Positions 25,801 to 37,620 of a stretch of 64,000 nucleotides of DNA are shown piece after piece. The notes below the pieces were generated by a model. It saw nothing but the letters and a program-made list of their open reading frames with translations. It made no database searches and was not told the origin of the DNA. Positions within the stretch are counted from its first letter, which is position 1, and the number at the start of each line of letters is the position of its first letter. Position numbers and translations under genes: made by a program. Source of the stretch: Bactrocera neohumeralis (lineage: Eukaryota > Arthropoda > Insecta > Diptera > Tephritidae); the NCBI RefSeq assembly GCF_024586455.1, contig NC_065921.1:74419865-74483864 (forward strand), read 5' to 3'.

Positions 25801-27640
25801 TTCAAACTTAACAGAAAATATCAATTTACCTTAATTAAAACATAAACTAGGTTAGTAGTATCTTTCGCATCAGCAATCATCCGTTAAGTAATATATCGTT
25901 TTTCATTGAAAAAATTAGATAAAGTTTTACTTTGCACAAAAAAACTTATTAATATAATTTTATAAGTAATTATTTTCTTTATATTATTTGTAATGAAATG
26001 GTAATTGCAAATTATAATAAAAATAACAGAAAAAAGGAAAAATTTAATTTTAATTTAATTAAAAAATTAACTCTTTTTTTATTAATAAGTTAAAGTTTAA
26101 TTAATATTTAATTTAATTTTATTTAATAATGAATTGAAATTATTTAGTTTTTCAAACTAAACGTACAATTTTAATTTAATTTAATTAATGTTTTTAATTA
26201 TTATTTCAAATTAAATTAAATTTAATTAAATTAATATTTTTAATTATTATTTTAAATTCAAACTGCTTATTTAAAATTTATTAATTTTCTTGTAATTAAA
26301 ATAATTAAATCCTGTTGAGTTAAAATTTTGTCATTATCAAAATTTTTAAATAACAAGCTGGAATTTTAAATTTTTAAAATTAAATTATAATAATAAATAA
26401 ATTTTTTAATATAAATTATTTTAATTTATTCTTATGCAAATTAATAAAAGTATGACATTTTAATTATTTCATTTATAAAATTAAAATAAATTAATTTTTT
26501 TGAATTAAGATTGATTAAATATTAAAAATTTTATTTTTTTTAATTCTTCATCTAAAATTTGTTCAATTTTTATTTTTAATTCAATCTATTTATTTAAATA
26601 AACTTTTTTTAATAAAATAAATAAATAAAAAAATTTATTTATTCAAATTATTTAAATTTTCAAACTCGAATATATTTTATTTTTAAAACTAATAATTTTT
26701 GAATTGAAATTAAAGAAATGTTCAAACAAAGTTTAACAAAATCTTTTCATTTAAAATTTAAAAAATTAATAAATTGTCGGAAATAAATAGCTCATTAGGC
26801 TAAAGATATTTGAGAATAGAAGAAAACTGATAATTTTTCAATGCCAAGAAACAGACGAAGCTAAGCTTAAAACCTGACTAACACGCTATAATTTATAAAT
26901 TCAAAACCTTTTGTACACTAGTTTCCTTACATTTTCCAAAAAACAACAACAACAAACCTTTTACTACAACAAAAATTAAAGCCGAAAGCGAAAACTTTCA
27001 AACCAAAGAATAACAATAGCGTTTAAGAGAGCGTTTACAAGGCAAATAATGCAATTTGGTTGAATTAAGAATTCCACAAATTATTTATAATTCATTACTA
27101 TAGCATAAAAGATACAAAAAATTAAGCAAATCTCCAACCAATGTTCAATTAAAAGCATTAAAAATCAACTAAAAAAATTATGATAAATACCAATAAATAC
27201 ATAAGTGAACAGACATACAAAGAGAAAGCCCAAACAATTATCATTAAAACATTATTTCAAAAGACACAAAAGAACGGCAAAATGTAGAAAATGAAGCAAA
27301 TGCGCGCCTAAAACTGTGCAACAGAAACAACAGCATAACGGTGAAAATATTGAATTGTAAAAATATGTATATTGAAAAGCAACAACAAGGCAGACAAATG
27401 GCATTTGAGACTATAATAACAGAAAAAAATCTAAAAAAAAAAATAACAAAAACAACAAAGTGAACAGAAAAAACGAAAAAAATATAAAATATTATGTACA
27501 AGTAAATAAAAACACGAATGCAAACGCAAGCAAAAGAGTGCAAATGTATAAAGTAGAAAAAGAGGGCAGAACGTGGAGCAGAAGACGAAGAGTTGTTATA
27601 CTCTTTAACCTAATTTATGAGATTATATATGTAAAATAAA
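22826..27640. other. AT-rich gene-free spacer
   Basis: From 23760 to 26770 the sequence is nearly pure A/T with AATTAAATTTAATT-like phrases and no G/C-rich islands. Open frames of 60-99 codons are translated AT runs. No transposon, RNA gene or clear tandem period was identified. Confidence 0.55.
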
Positions 27641-28780
27641 TAATTGCCTCAGTCAGTATAAAAAAAAAACACAAAAAAAAAATAAAAATTAAATTGTGTT
27701 TTATTTCATTTTTTTTTAGCTAATAATATAGTAGGTACACAGCCATTGCGAAGGTGGTCACCAAAGTCTTTTAATATTGCATAAAATATTTTTATTGCAG
27801 GCACTTCGAAATTTTAGGTATACTTTCTAAAAATATATATGTACTAGACATATATATATTTCAGTGGCAGATCCATAATTTGCTTCTCGGATAGTAGAGA
27901 TTTGCTTTCAACATATTTCTAGTACTTAGTAAAATCATCTGAATTTAAATTAAAATCTCGGATTTTGCGGAGTGAGCGTGCATCCGCCACTGTTACATAA
28001 AAACTTACATATATCTTTATTGCATATGAAATGCGCGTGAGTATTATTTATTTTTAATGGGGACATCTCTGGACTATAGGCAATTAGCAAAGCGTTCTTT
28101 AGCGCTGCTTGTTAACGAAATGTTGATGAGACATCAGTTGCTTGGGCACTTTCGGTGCAGTCTCAGAAGCACAGACAACGCCTACGCTGTGCCTGATGTA
28201 GTTGTGGAAGAAGACAAATTAAATATGCGATTTTTTTTAGAAAGCATACACACTTATTGAGTATTAATGCCTAGATTTAACAAAATATGGAACAACAAGA
28301 TGCGGTTATGGGTACAATATAAGGATGTACATGTGGACAATGATCCAACATTGCGGTGGCATGGGTGGTATTTAAAGAAAACATTCTACGTAATGGTTTC
28401 AACGTTCGAATTCAAATTTTCATGATCCCTTTTCAGATTTCTATTTGTCCCGCAATAATGGCGTTAACCAGAGGATCCGACTCAAAGCAATTATACATAT
28501 ACATTAGGGTGTTTTTTTTTAACTATTAATTTTTTTCAGTCCCGTCACGAAATTTCCTTGGAAATACCTTAAATTCTCTGAAAATTTTAGCCCTTAATAT
28601 TAAAATTAAGAACTGGACCAAGGCCTGTAAAAATTTTCCATATAAAATACACTACAATCGTGAGTTTTTATCTTTAAATTCCTACAGATCAGAGGTATTT
28701 TATGGCATCGCTTTGACTTTGGACGCATATTTCTCAATATTGTTCACTCTACAAAAGTGCCCAGTGCAACAAAGTCGTAA
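27641..28780. other. Transition spacer, no supported gene
   Basis: AT content falls toward the transposon-rich half of the window. A 67-codon plus-strand ATG frame (28057-28260) has no recognisable motif. Fragments around 28260-28450 look like decayed dispersed repeat but cannot be assigned. Confidence 0.4.
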
Positions 28781-28781
28781 C

Positions 28782-29147
28782 TCACATCAGCGAGGTAGTA
28801 CGCGGCTCTAAACCCGATTTTTCCAAGAATTGCGCAGAGGTGAAGACCAAGAAGAAGGGCTTTTCCTTCTGTTCCACCTTTACCACAGTGATATCTGCTG
28901 TGCTGTAATTAGGACAAAGAAATGCATTTATACTTCTATTGATAAGAATGCATGCCCTAGGTTTACCTCTGTTCCGTGTGTAAAACAGGTTATAGTTGCT
29001 GCTGTTTAGCCCTTTAATGGTATCTTCATTGACCCAGGGCTCCTGTACTAGGCCGATGTCGACGCTCCCCTCGTTCACGAGGGTTGTCAGATTCGCGGTC
29101 TGCTGTCTGACATCTAGTTTGTCAGAAAAACGAAAATCATTGTACAT
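28782..29147 (-). pseudogene. LINE fragment: apurinic-type endonuclease domain
   Basis: The 121-residue frame is the N-terminal part of the exonuclease-endonuclease-phosphatase domain of an R1/I-like non-LTR retrotransposon. It shows NLTTLVNEGSVDIGLVQEPW early (residues 18-37), with the catalytic Glu in the QEPW motif, and RACILINRSINAFL in the middle. Such domains nick target DNA for retrotransposition. The frame breaks after about residue 105, where the conserved downstream part is lost. No matching RT follows, so this is a 5' piece of a dead copy. Confidence 0.8.
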
Positions 29148-29598
29148 AAATAGTAAGTGGGAGTTGGGGTAGTATCGATTTTATCTCTTTTGCCAATACC
29201 ACATACCAAAGTGTTCCCTGAGATTCATTAAGGTATCTCGCATACCATATGGAGTCAAGTCAGCCGGTTGTTCGAAAATCCTGCTATAAGTAATATAGGG
29301 ACTAAGTCAAGTTTTCGTCCAATTTTAGGCAAAATGATACAATGTTATATGTAAAACACGCTCTCTTATTTTCATTGATATAACTCACATATTATTGTCC
29401 GATATATGTGATGTAGTCACCCTGAAGTTCGAAAAACTATATTTTGAGTATATATCGGCTCAGGGAAGTATGGAACCGATTAATCCATTTTTGATACACA
29501 GAGATACTATTACCAGGAAAAGATTATCTCTAAAATTCCGATATTTTCGGTCAAAAGTCAACTATAGATACTGGGGTTCACATATTCGGTACCTAGGG
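29148..29598. other. Unassigned repeat-like sequence
   Basis: No domain is recognisable in a 69-codon plus-strand frame at 29395-29604. The position between two LINE pieces suggests more transposon debris, but nothing in the sequence proves this. Confidence 0.3.
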
Positions 29599-29599
29599 G

Positions 29600-29995
29600 C
29601 ATGAAATATTTTTAGTCATAAGGCGGCATACACTTTTTATCATGGCAGTGGTCCGATTACGCCTATCTACGAACTCGTTTTTGCAGCTTTCCTGACCAGA
29701 AAATAGATAGTGAAGTATTTCAGAAGTTTGAAGAGGTGCCTGAGACCCAGCTCCAATCACTAGATTCCAGCTTACTCCTCTCGCTCCTCTCACGAATAAC
29801 ATGCTCTTGCGTCATCTTTTAGTGTGACTTGAAACTTTTTCTCCCAAAATAAAGAAGTGTTTCCACAACACTATGGTATCGAAATTTACTCCCAGGTACT
29901 TGGTGTGCTCTGTAAATTTTAATTTAACCCCGTTTAGCCGAGGGGTTTCTATGTTGGCCGATATTGCCTATTGGATTATAACCCTTAAAGCGTTG
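29600..29995 (-). pseudogene. LINE fragment: reverse-transcriptase C-terminal region
   Basis: Reading the minus strand from about 29965, the translation contains LNGVKLKFTEHTKYLGVNFD. This matches the post-catalytic KYLGV(I/N)(F/L)D segment of R1/I-clade reverse transcriptases. The frame stops soon after, at about 29825, and the rest (29593-29802) is in another frame. It directly abuts the Helentron-type copy starting at 29996. Confidence 0.65.
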
Positions 29996-30425
29996 CCCAT
30001 ATAAAGTATGTATATAATTGCCCTCGTGACGAGCTGAGCCAATTTAGCCATGTCCATCTGTCTTTCAGTCTGTATATACACAAACTGGACCCTCAGTTTT
30101 TGAGATATCGACCTGAAACTTTACACGCATCCAATATGTCGGAACCACCGATATCGGACTATTTTAGCATTATGCTGTCAGACAAGCTGAATCACCGAAC
30201 AAAAGTATGCATGACTTTTTTATTGCAGAAGTTAACTTCACGAAGTTTGGCAAAAATTTTAACATAGGACATCGCTACAATATTTGAATATATAGCATAT
30301 AGCCGCCATTTAAACTGGCCAATCATATAAGGATATTTTATACTCCCTTATGCTATAAAAAAATGTACCCTTAAGTGGTATTATAGCTACGGTTTAGCCG
30401 AAGTTAACGCTTTTTCTTGTTTTTA
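29996..30425 (+). mobile_element. Helentron-type short element, 5'-truncated, copy A
   Basis: On the plus strand this reads the same core as the reverse complement of 30578-31121: ATATAAAGTATGT, GAGCTGAGCC, CATGTCC, CTCAGTTTTTGAGATATCGA, then a GTCGGAACCACCGATATCGG block and ATAGCATATAGCCGCC. It ends with a CTACGG...CCGAAG hairpin, GTTAACG and TCTTGTTTTT. The 5' end (CCCTGTTCAGGG side) is missing. Non-autonomous elements of this kind carry no gene. Confidence 0.7.
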
Positions 30426-30577
30426 ATAATTTTTTAAATAAAATACATATATTTTCAAGAAACGGATCATCCCAAACGTCATATTTTTCTGACTTGCAAG
30501 AGGTAATCCTTACACCGACATTGCATTCGCATTAAATTTTTCTGCTTTTGACTTTACGCTCTTACTTTTTGTTAAAA

Positions 30578-31121
30578 TTAAAAAAGAAAAAACGTTAACT
30601 TCGCCTGCACCGAAGCTGATATACCCTTCACAGGTGCATTTCTTTTAGTAACTATGTGTTCAGTTTATATGGAAGCTGTATACTACGAGTATAGTAATCC
30701 GATCTGAGCAATTTCTCCGTATATTACATTATTATCTGAGAAAATAACCTACGCCAACTTTTGTGAAGATATATTGTCAAATGTGAAAGTTTTCCATACA
30801 AGAACTTGATTCCGATCGTTCAGTTTATATGGCAGCTATATGTTATAGTGGTCCGATATCGGCCGTTCCGACAAATGAGCAGCTTTTTGAAGAGAAAATG
30901 ACGTTTGCAAAATTTCAAAAGGATATCTTAAAAACTGAGGGACTAGTTCGTATATATATAGACGGACGGACGGACAGACAGACAGACGGACATGGTTAAA
31001 TCGACTCAGCTCAACATACTGATCATTTATATATATATACTTTATAGGGTCTCCGACGATTCCTTCTGGGTGTTACAAACTTCGTGACAAACTTAATGCA
31101 TATGCCCTGTTCAGGGTATAA
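30578..31121 (-). mobile_element. Helentron-type short element, copy B, with GTCY microsatellite
   Basis: The 3' end of the element lies at the left: AAAAAACGTTAACTTCG, then the hairpin CTTCGCCTGCACCGAAG, then the subterminal TATACCCTTCACA. The other end carries TGTTCAGGGTATA, the imperfect inverse of that motif. Inside are two copies of the CAGTTTATATGG...GCTATA core 160 bp apart (30661, 30821), a GACGGACGGACGGACAGACA tract at 30960-30990 and a (TA)n at 31030-31043. Subterminal inverted repeats, a 3' hairpin and a protomicrosatellite are the known layout of Helentron-associated (DINE-1/mini-me type) elements. The clade assignment is by architecture only. Confidence 0.75.
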
Positions 31122-32635
31122 ATACAAGTAATTTACCCGCACTCTGTAGATTTACATTTCTTAATGCATGCTAACACTCAACGCAGTTCTTTATAATTAT
31201 ATAAATATACACACATACATACTGTATTGGATATTATTTTGTCATTAACATCTCTGTTTCTTTCAAGACCCCCTACCAACTCTCTACTACCTACCCTGGC
31301 CAATCGCACTTTTATGTTGTTTTTGTTGCATTGCTGCGCAACATTTGTCAGCAGCGCTGAAGCGTTCTTGCGTTCTACATTTATCCCGCCCCTTTGGGAA
31401 TTAAAAATAAATGCCACGCTGTTTGGGTATTTGGATTTAGACCACTTCCATGTCACTTTTCGTAGTTCTTTTTGTAGTGTTTTTTATTTATGTATTTTTA
31501 CATTTATCGAACAGGTGAAGACATTCGAAATATTGTGCAATACCATATATTTGCGGTTAATTAAATGGAAGAAAATGCTAATAAATAATCGAATAAAAAC
31601 TGGCTGAGTATTTCTAATATTTCATATTCATAGTGCAGTGAATTAGACAATTTATATTCTAAATAAAGATTTGCTAAAAATAGAGCAATGCGATGACTAA
31701 GTTCGAATAATATTTTCCAAAAAGGTCGTTATAATAAATATTGGGAAAGGAAGTCTATGCGTGAGAGGCAAAAGTACTCAACCGATTCTATCTAAAAAAA
31801 TTAAACATACGAACACATGATTATAAGGAAAAAGATGTCCACTTTATTTCTTTAAGCCGATTATAGCTTAGCAGATCCTAAAATTCTGTATCTGTAGGCT
31901 TGCATAGTTTTCAGCTATTTTAGTTCTAAATCAAAAAATCTTAATACTTAAGGTTTCCCCGGGCTCTTTTCAAAAATGTTTTTTTCATATAAAAAATTTA
32001 ATATTTTATTAGAATTTTTCCTTGTTACAAAGATACACTATTAACAAAAAAATTTTGATATTTTTGGAGAAAAATATTTTAAACTCGGCCATTGCGACGT
32101 CATTTCCGTTGACCCATCGGAAAAAATAAGCACCAGGATAACTCCTTACAGGATCATCTAAAGTGAAAAAAAAATACGTGTTTAAGTCGAAGTCTTAACT
32201 CAAAACTTGGACTAAAGAAAAAACTGAAAATTGCATTTTTGCCAGACATTTTTACAAAAAAATTAAAATTTCCAAAAAAAATCCTTCGTCCAAGTCTTTA
32301 AGAATTGTATCTCAAAGATCTGTGTAAAATTTCATGAAGATCGGTTGAGTAGTTCTCGAGAAATCTTGCCAACCGACTTCAAAAATACAGTTTCGAGAAA
32401 AACGCGAAATTTAGGTCGAAATTCTTTGAGTGGTGTAGAATTTAATAAAACAGTAAAACAAAATTCGATTTTTGAAAGCCGTAAGCCCATATAACTCCCT
32501 AAGCCAGCCATTGGTTGGGAGATCCTTGAATAGTTCTCAACCATTTTTAGTTAAAAATCACCAAATCTCAACACTTAATCGTCGATTTTTTGAGAATTTC
32601 AAGCGTAAGTTTTCTTTACATAATGTGCAAGTGTC
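31122..32635. other. Spacer, probably partly dispersed repeat
   Basis: Frames of 92 and 126 codons overlap on opposite strands at 31178-31607. The longer one starts at TTG, and neither shows a known domain. The 32300-32560 part, with GAAGATCGGTTGAGTAGTTC, resembles transposon-derived filler but cannot be classed from this window alone. Confidence 0.35.
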
Positions 32636-32639
32636 AATC

Positions 32640-33215
32640 AGATAAAGAAACGCTCGAAGTAAAGAAGATATTGTTGAAGTTTAGGCCAGTGTTGCTGAAG
32701 ACCGCAATTTGTCGATTCCATAATGTTCTCAAGAATTGGAACTGTCTCATAGCACAACCTGGCTGATTTTTAGAAAGAATTTGGGGTTGCGTCCTATAAA
32801 ATTGTTTGCACTCTAGAACTGAAGCCACTGGACCAACTCAGACCAAAATTTCTACGGAACTACTTGCAATATATGCGAGCCAATGTTAGCCAGAAGTAAA
32901 TAAATCTCGTGAAATTGTTGATTTTGCCTTGAAACAACTTGAAAATGTTAACGATTTTTTTAATAAAATCATCTTCTCCTATGAGGCTCACTTTCATCTC
33001 AGTGGTGTGCCAAATAAACAAAACTGTCGATTCTGGTGCGAAGCAAATCCACAAATTATTCACTAACAATCATTACATTCACCTAAGTTGACAGTTTGAT
33101 GTAGTTTTTGGTCTGTTGGAATCATCGGTCCGTACTTCTTTTGAAATGAAGCTGGTGACACCGCTACTGTCAATGAAGAGTGGTATGGATTGATGAGAAC
33201 CAACTTTTAGTGGCC
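32640..33215 (+). pseudogene. Tc1/mariner-superfamily transposase relic (copy 1)
   Basis: Frames read across breaks give a DNA-binding part (ASVAEDRNLSIP) and then IIFSYEAHFHLSGVPNKQNC and IGPYFF. This is the IS630/Tc1/mariner type found in insects, in which FSDEAHF carries the first catalytic Asp. Here that codon is TAT (Tyr) at 32980-32982, so the active site is lost. Stops also interrupt the frame. The 3' end is missing, and a LINE fragment begins within about 20 bases. Confidence 0.75.
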
Positions 33216-33224
33216 GCGATCTTT

Positions 33225-34330
33225 GTCATCTGGCCAGAAGGTGAATGAATGACAATTCTCTTATTACTTTCTGTTGAGCCAACGCGATCCAGACGAGCCA
33301 CAGCCTGCAGTGACCGGTATAAAAGCTCACTAACTGCCTTAGTTGGTGTCTGGGAAAACCGAATAGTTTCTTGAACCGTCTATCGAACTCTGCCTGAAAT
33401 AGCCTCACCTGTTTCAGCCCAGACACTTGTTGCCAGTGACGTCTGCTACTAGCTTTTTCCTTTTTCCGTAGCTCCTAACGTATGGTGAAGGACCCACAAA
33501 CAAAAAACGAACTGGTTAACGCAGCTTTTTTCACCAGGAGGTCGGCTAGCTCATTTCCATTGATGCCTCTATGCCCAGGGATCCATGCTAGTTAGGTATT
33601 TTTTTCAGTGGCAACTCAATTAAGCATTCTTGTGCACTTCAATATCATTGATTTGATTTCAATGGGGAAGATGGTCTGAAGTATCACTGAGAATTCGTTT
33701 CCCGTGAAATTTCTTCTCTGGAATAAACTCGGCACGTCTCAATAACATAGACCTCTGCTTGGAAACCTACTCATGGGCACTGATACGTAGCTTGGTATGA
33801 GTACACCAGCCACAATTCCGTCTGTCGTTTAAGCCGTCCAACGGTAAACTCTATATATCCTCGTAATTCGTAATCATTTCGCCAAAAACTCAACCCATAT
33901 CGTTCCGCAACAACCGTATTCAACTGATCTGGCGCCGTGCGACTTCTGGCTGTTCACCAAGCTCAAAAGACCGCTCCGGGGACACCGTTTTTATACGATA
34001 GAGCCGATCAAGCCGCAGCGAAGACGGAACTGAAGGCCATCCCGGAAAGTGACTACAACCAGTGTTTCGAAGATTGGAAAATCCGTTGCATATAAGTGCA
34101 TTGCATCGCGAGGGGATTACTTTGAAGGAGATGAAACTGATATGGAAGAATAAATAAATAATTTTCAAAATAAATACAATGTCACCTTATTTTTTGGGCA
34201 CAGTAGTATAGGTACTCTATTTCAGAGCGGATGCACCCCACAATGATATGAAACGAAGTGAGATCCATTACTTTCCGTTGAACCACCGCGAGCCAGACGG
34301 CACTAGCGCAGTACAATTTGTTTGCTGTGA
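33225..34330 (-). mobile_element. LINE RNase H fragment, split by a mariner insertion
   Basis: The minus strand encodes IPGHRGINGNELADLL near 33541-33590, the C-terminal signature of the RNase H domain of R1/I-like LINEs. Downstream it encodes LFQAEFDRRFKKLFGFPRHQ. The copy aligns with 35680-36345 over most of its length. Relative to that copy, the DSQ active-site region near 33680 has a short deletion that removes the DSQA codons. The alignment breaks at 33856 and resumes at about 34198, the interval being mariner sequence. Confidence 0.75.
33856..34197 (+). mobile_element. Mariner relic nested in a LINE
   Basis: The translation reads LAPCDFWLFTKLKRPLRGHR, which contains the third catalytic Asp of a DD34D mariner. 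After a frameshift it continues with TELKAIPESDYNQCFEDWK and ends GDYFEGDETDMEE. The 3' end is CCTTATTTTTTGGGCACAGTA, typical of a mariner inverted terminus. The 5' inverted repeat and the first two-thirds of the transposase are absent, so this is an internally or 5'-deleted copy. Flanking LINE sequence continues on both sides next to TA dinucleotides. Confidence 0.8.
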
Positions 34331-35679
34331 TCATTTTCCGTATTTTTCTTTGTAGAAAACTGTCTTTATCTTCACAGCAAAAAATTTTGAGACAGAAATG
34401 AAAATTTTCTAAAAATTTAATTTTGCCTTTACCCATTGTAATAACAGTTATTATTACTATGAAGCTTACCGCTAATTTATAGGCACAAACACACATGCAT
34501 GCCTCGTTAATGCGTAGTCATTAAACATTTTTCGCATTTAATTTCCACACAGTGCTTACATTTCGCTTTATCACGCTGCGAGTCGCGGTTCTTCTACTCT
34601 CACTGATAACCCCCAAATTACTACAAAGGAGAACACATTAACAAAAGCCATGGAAATAAAACAAGCTAACTTGCTAGATTACTTACGCTTGGGTAAGTAT
34701 TCATACTTGTAAGTGTATATGTGAGCACATTGGAGCGTAAGTATTATAGTTGCCCAGCAAAATAGGCGACGAGTTCTGGATAAGTCACCGATTAGTCAGA
34801 AAGTAACATGTAACTTATCTCATATTTGATATTTTTATATGGAACGAGCTGTTCGCTTTTATTTGAGCGTGTTCTGTGAGGCGACTAATTGTACCCATTT
34901 GTACCTGAGAGTCCACTGAAAGCAACTAATTCTAAAATATCATAGGCAAATTGTAATTTCAAGTAATATATCTAAAATTGTAACCAAAAGATATACCCGA
35001 AATATAACTGAATACTAATTCATTCTCAACTATATACTTTTGAGAGTAACCCTGGTCCACTCTCTTTAAAAATTACTCACATAATTTGTGCAGTATTGTT
35101 TTTGCATTTACAAATATGTATGTATGTATATGTACGTGTATGTGTATGAACAAAGAATGCATAAATTTGGTTTGAACATTCACCAGTAATTTATGTAGAG
35201 CAGCGAGTAACAGGTGTCATAAATTTTAATTAGCATAAAACGAAGCTAATTTCACTCATTATAACGGCGCATGAATGAGCGCATAAGGTCAGGGATGATT
35301 AAATACAAGCATATAAATAAATTTCCATTAGACATATATATCGGAAGTTTTATGGTTTCAAATACCTATAATATATTATCAGCCTAGAGTCTTAAGAACA
35401 ATTTATTCTGGAGGTATATAAGATTTAGAAAAAAAGAATTGAAGTTCGCTCTTTCAAAATTTATTAAACATAACATAATATGAAAATTGTTAGCTACTTA
35501 GAAATTTCAGGAATGAATTACGACCTGTTGTCTATTATATACTCCCCTGTTAAAACAAAATTTCCTTAACGCAGTCGCATCAAATAGGCTCAGTAACATT
35601 CCTGGATTAATGATTGCAATTTGCGCTCTCACCAAATTTATTTGCCCGATTTGCCTACTTTTTCTTGTGATTGTGGGAA
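34331..35679. other. Spacer, no supported gene
   Basis: AT-rich sequence of ordinary complexity with short ATGT/TATG runs near 35110-35150. A 104-codon minus-strand frame (34182-34496) spans LINE debris and spacer and is not a gene. Nothing else is recognised. Confidence 0.45.
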
Positions 35680-36345
35680 ATTCAGTAGTAAGTGCACCGG
35701 TGTATCTGCTCTTTGATTACAGAAGCGCATTAGATACGTGAAGAAATACCCTCACCTGTGCAGAGATGACGCCAAAGCCTACAGTGACCAGTATAACAAC
35801 CCACTAATTACCTTAGTTTGTAACTGGGAATACCGAATAAGTTCTTGAACTTTGTTTGTCAGCCCTGGCGCTTGATGCCAGTGACGTTTTTTCCCGGCTT
35901 TTTCCACTTTCCGTAGCTCCTACTTTATAATGAAGGGCCAAGAGCGAAAAACCGTCTCGCTAACATAGCTTCTTTCGCCAGGAGGTCGGCTAGCTCATTT
36001 CAATTGATGTTAAGCACTCTTATGCACTCCAGTATCATTGTTGATTTCATTTCAATGAACTAGATGGCCTGAAGTACCGCTTGACTATCACTGAGCATGA
36101 CATTTCGTTTCCCGTGTTAGTTTGTCACTGGAATAATTACTGCATGTCTCAATAACATAGACCACAGCATGAGAAATGCTTAGTAACCTGCCCGTGGGCT
36201 CTGCTTCGTATGAGGTTGTACCATACCAATTCCGTCTGTCGTTTTCAAGTCGTCCAACGGTAGACTCTCTACAATAGAGACTCTATTTCAGAGCTGATGC
36301 TGCCATCTCTACAACGATATAGAACGAAGTGGGATCCGGAATTAA
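35680..36345 (-). mobile_element. LINE RNase H fragment, sister copy of 33225-34330
   Basis: The minus strand encodes LSDSQAVLQAI (near 36080-36115), the second-strand DSQ motif of RNase H. Farther on, a degenerate counterpart of the GNELADLL motif lies near 35985. The copy matches the 33.2-34.3 kb copy in order and orientation, including the CGTCCAACGGTA(G/A)ACTCT block and the following TCTATTTCAGAGC. It has no mariner there, so it records the empty site. Frames are broken; it is a dead copy. Confidence 0.75.
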
Positions 36346-36509
36346 CTTTAGTGCAATGGATTTAATTTACTAGATAATATAACTTTGAAGACTATGTTAT
36401 GCTCTTAGAGTGATATCTTTGACAGATAAGAAGTTTCGAGTAACTCAATCAGATTTCTCAGTTTTGGTTTGTTCACCACTTGCTTGATATAACTTCATAA
36501 AAACAAGTC

Positions 36510-36965
36510 TGGTTTCGTTGAGAACCAGCGGAAAGTGAAGTTTCTTGATATTAATTTGTTTTTCTTTCCTCCACAGTAACCGGTCTGGCTATGTATGTAG
36601 TTGCTCCATCTCCATCTCCAAGCGCTATTGAAAAGGATACATCTTCGGCGCAGTTCTAGTTAAAAAAGCTCATTAAACATCTTAAAATAACGGTGGCATT
36701 GACTCTTACGCCGTTTTATTCAAAAAAGTCAGGCAGCATACCTTCATGAAACTCCGTTCCACACAATGATTCGTTCTGCGTGAAGTTCCATTTCGTGGAT
36801 TATTTCTAGATTTGATTCACGCCATAAAGGGCAATTTTTCTTGTATACATTTGAGACCAAAACGGGCCTCATCAGACATAAACAGGCAAGTTTTTCAAGT
36901 TATAGTCTTCTTTGGCCAATTCAATCAGTTTTTGGCAAAATTCTAGACGAATAGGCAAATCTAGT
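36510..36965 (-). pseudogene. Tc1/mariner-superfamily transposase relic (copy 2)
   Basis: Read on the minus strand across frames, 36960-36700 gives RLEFCQKLIELAKEDYNL, then MSDEARFGLKC, then NCPLWRESNLEIIHETELHA and IIVWNGVS. Together these match the FSDEAHF...NKQNCR.W..NP..IHE..LH..K.TVWC segment of the same family as copy 1. The catalytic SDE survives, but frameshifts separate the blocks. Confidence 0.6.
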
Positions 36966-36979
36966 TGGTTAGTTCTGCT

Positions 36980-37620
36980 TTCTCTAGGTTGGACAAAGAA
37001 GCGAAGCAAATGGGTCTAGTCGTGAACGAGGCCAAGACAAAATATCTCCTGTCATCAGACAAACAGTCGTACCACTCGCGACTGGGCCTCCCACGTCACT
37101 GTTGGCAGCCATAACTTTGAAGTTTGAATAGTTTCATATATTTGGGAACCAGCATAAACCCCACCAACATTTTTAGCCTGGAAATCCAACGCAGAATAAC
37201 TCTTGCCAACAGGTGCTACTTCGGACTGAGTAGGCAATTGATAAGTAAAGTCCTCTCGCGACGAAGAAAGTCCAAATTCTACAAGTCTCTCATCATCCCC
37301 GTCCTGCCAAATAGTGCAGTAGCATGGACGATGACAACATCTGATGAGTTGACGTTACGAGTTTTCGAGAGAAAAGTTATGTCTAAGATTTATAGTCCTT
37401 TGCGCATTGGCAACGACGAAGATCGCAGTCGATGGAACGTTGATATGTACAAGACATACGACGACATTGACATAATTCAGCGAATTAAGAGACAACGGCT
37501 ACGCTGACTAGGTCATATCGTCTGATTGGATAAATACATCCCAGCTCTAAGAGTATTCGACGCAGTATCCACTGGGAAAGAAGAGGATGATCTCCACTCC
37601 GATTTTAATCTTCTAGTCGT
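36980..37620 (+). pseudogene. RTE-like LINE fragment: RT C-terminal region
   Basis: The first part reads AKQMGLVVNEAKTKYLLSSD at about 36995. A frame of 127 codons follows with FIYLGTSIN, LEIQRRITLANRCYFGLSRQ, VFERKVMSKIYSPLRIG and DDIDIIQRIKRQRLR. This is the post-YADD region of RTE/BovB-like reverse transcriptases. A TGA at 37505-37507 replaces the usual Trp before LGH, and the frame of the first part is shifted. The upstream catalytic domain is absent. This family differs from the R1-like LINE pieces around it. Confidence 0.8.

Noticed and set aside
31227..31607. 126-codon plus-strand frame with an overlapping 92-codon minus-strand frame
   Set aside because: The plus frame begins at TTG, neither shows homology I can name, and mutual overlap suggests chance.
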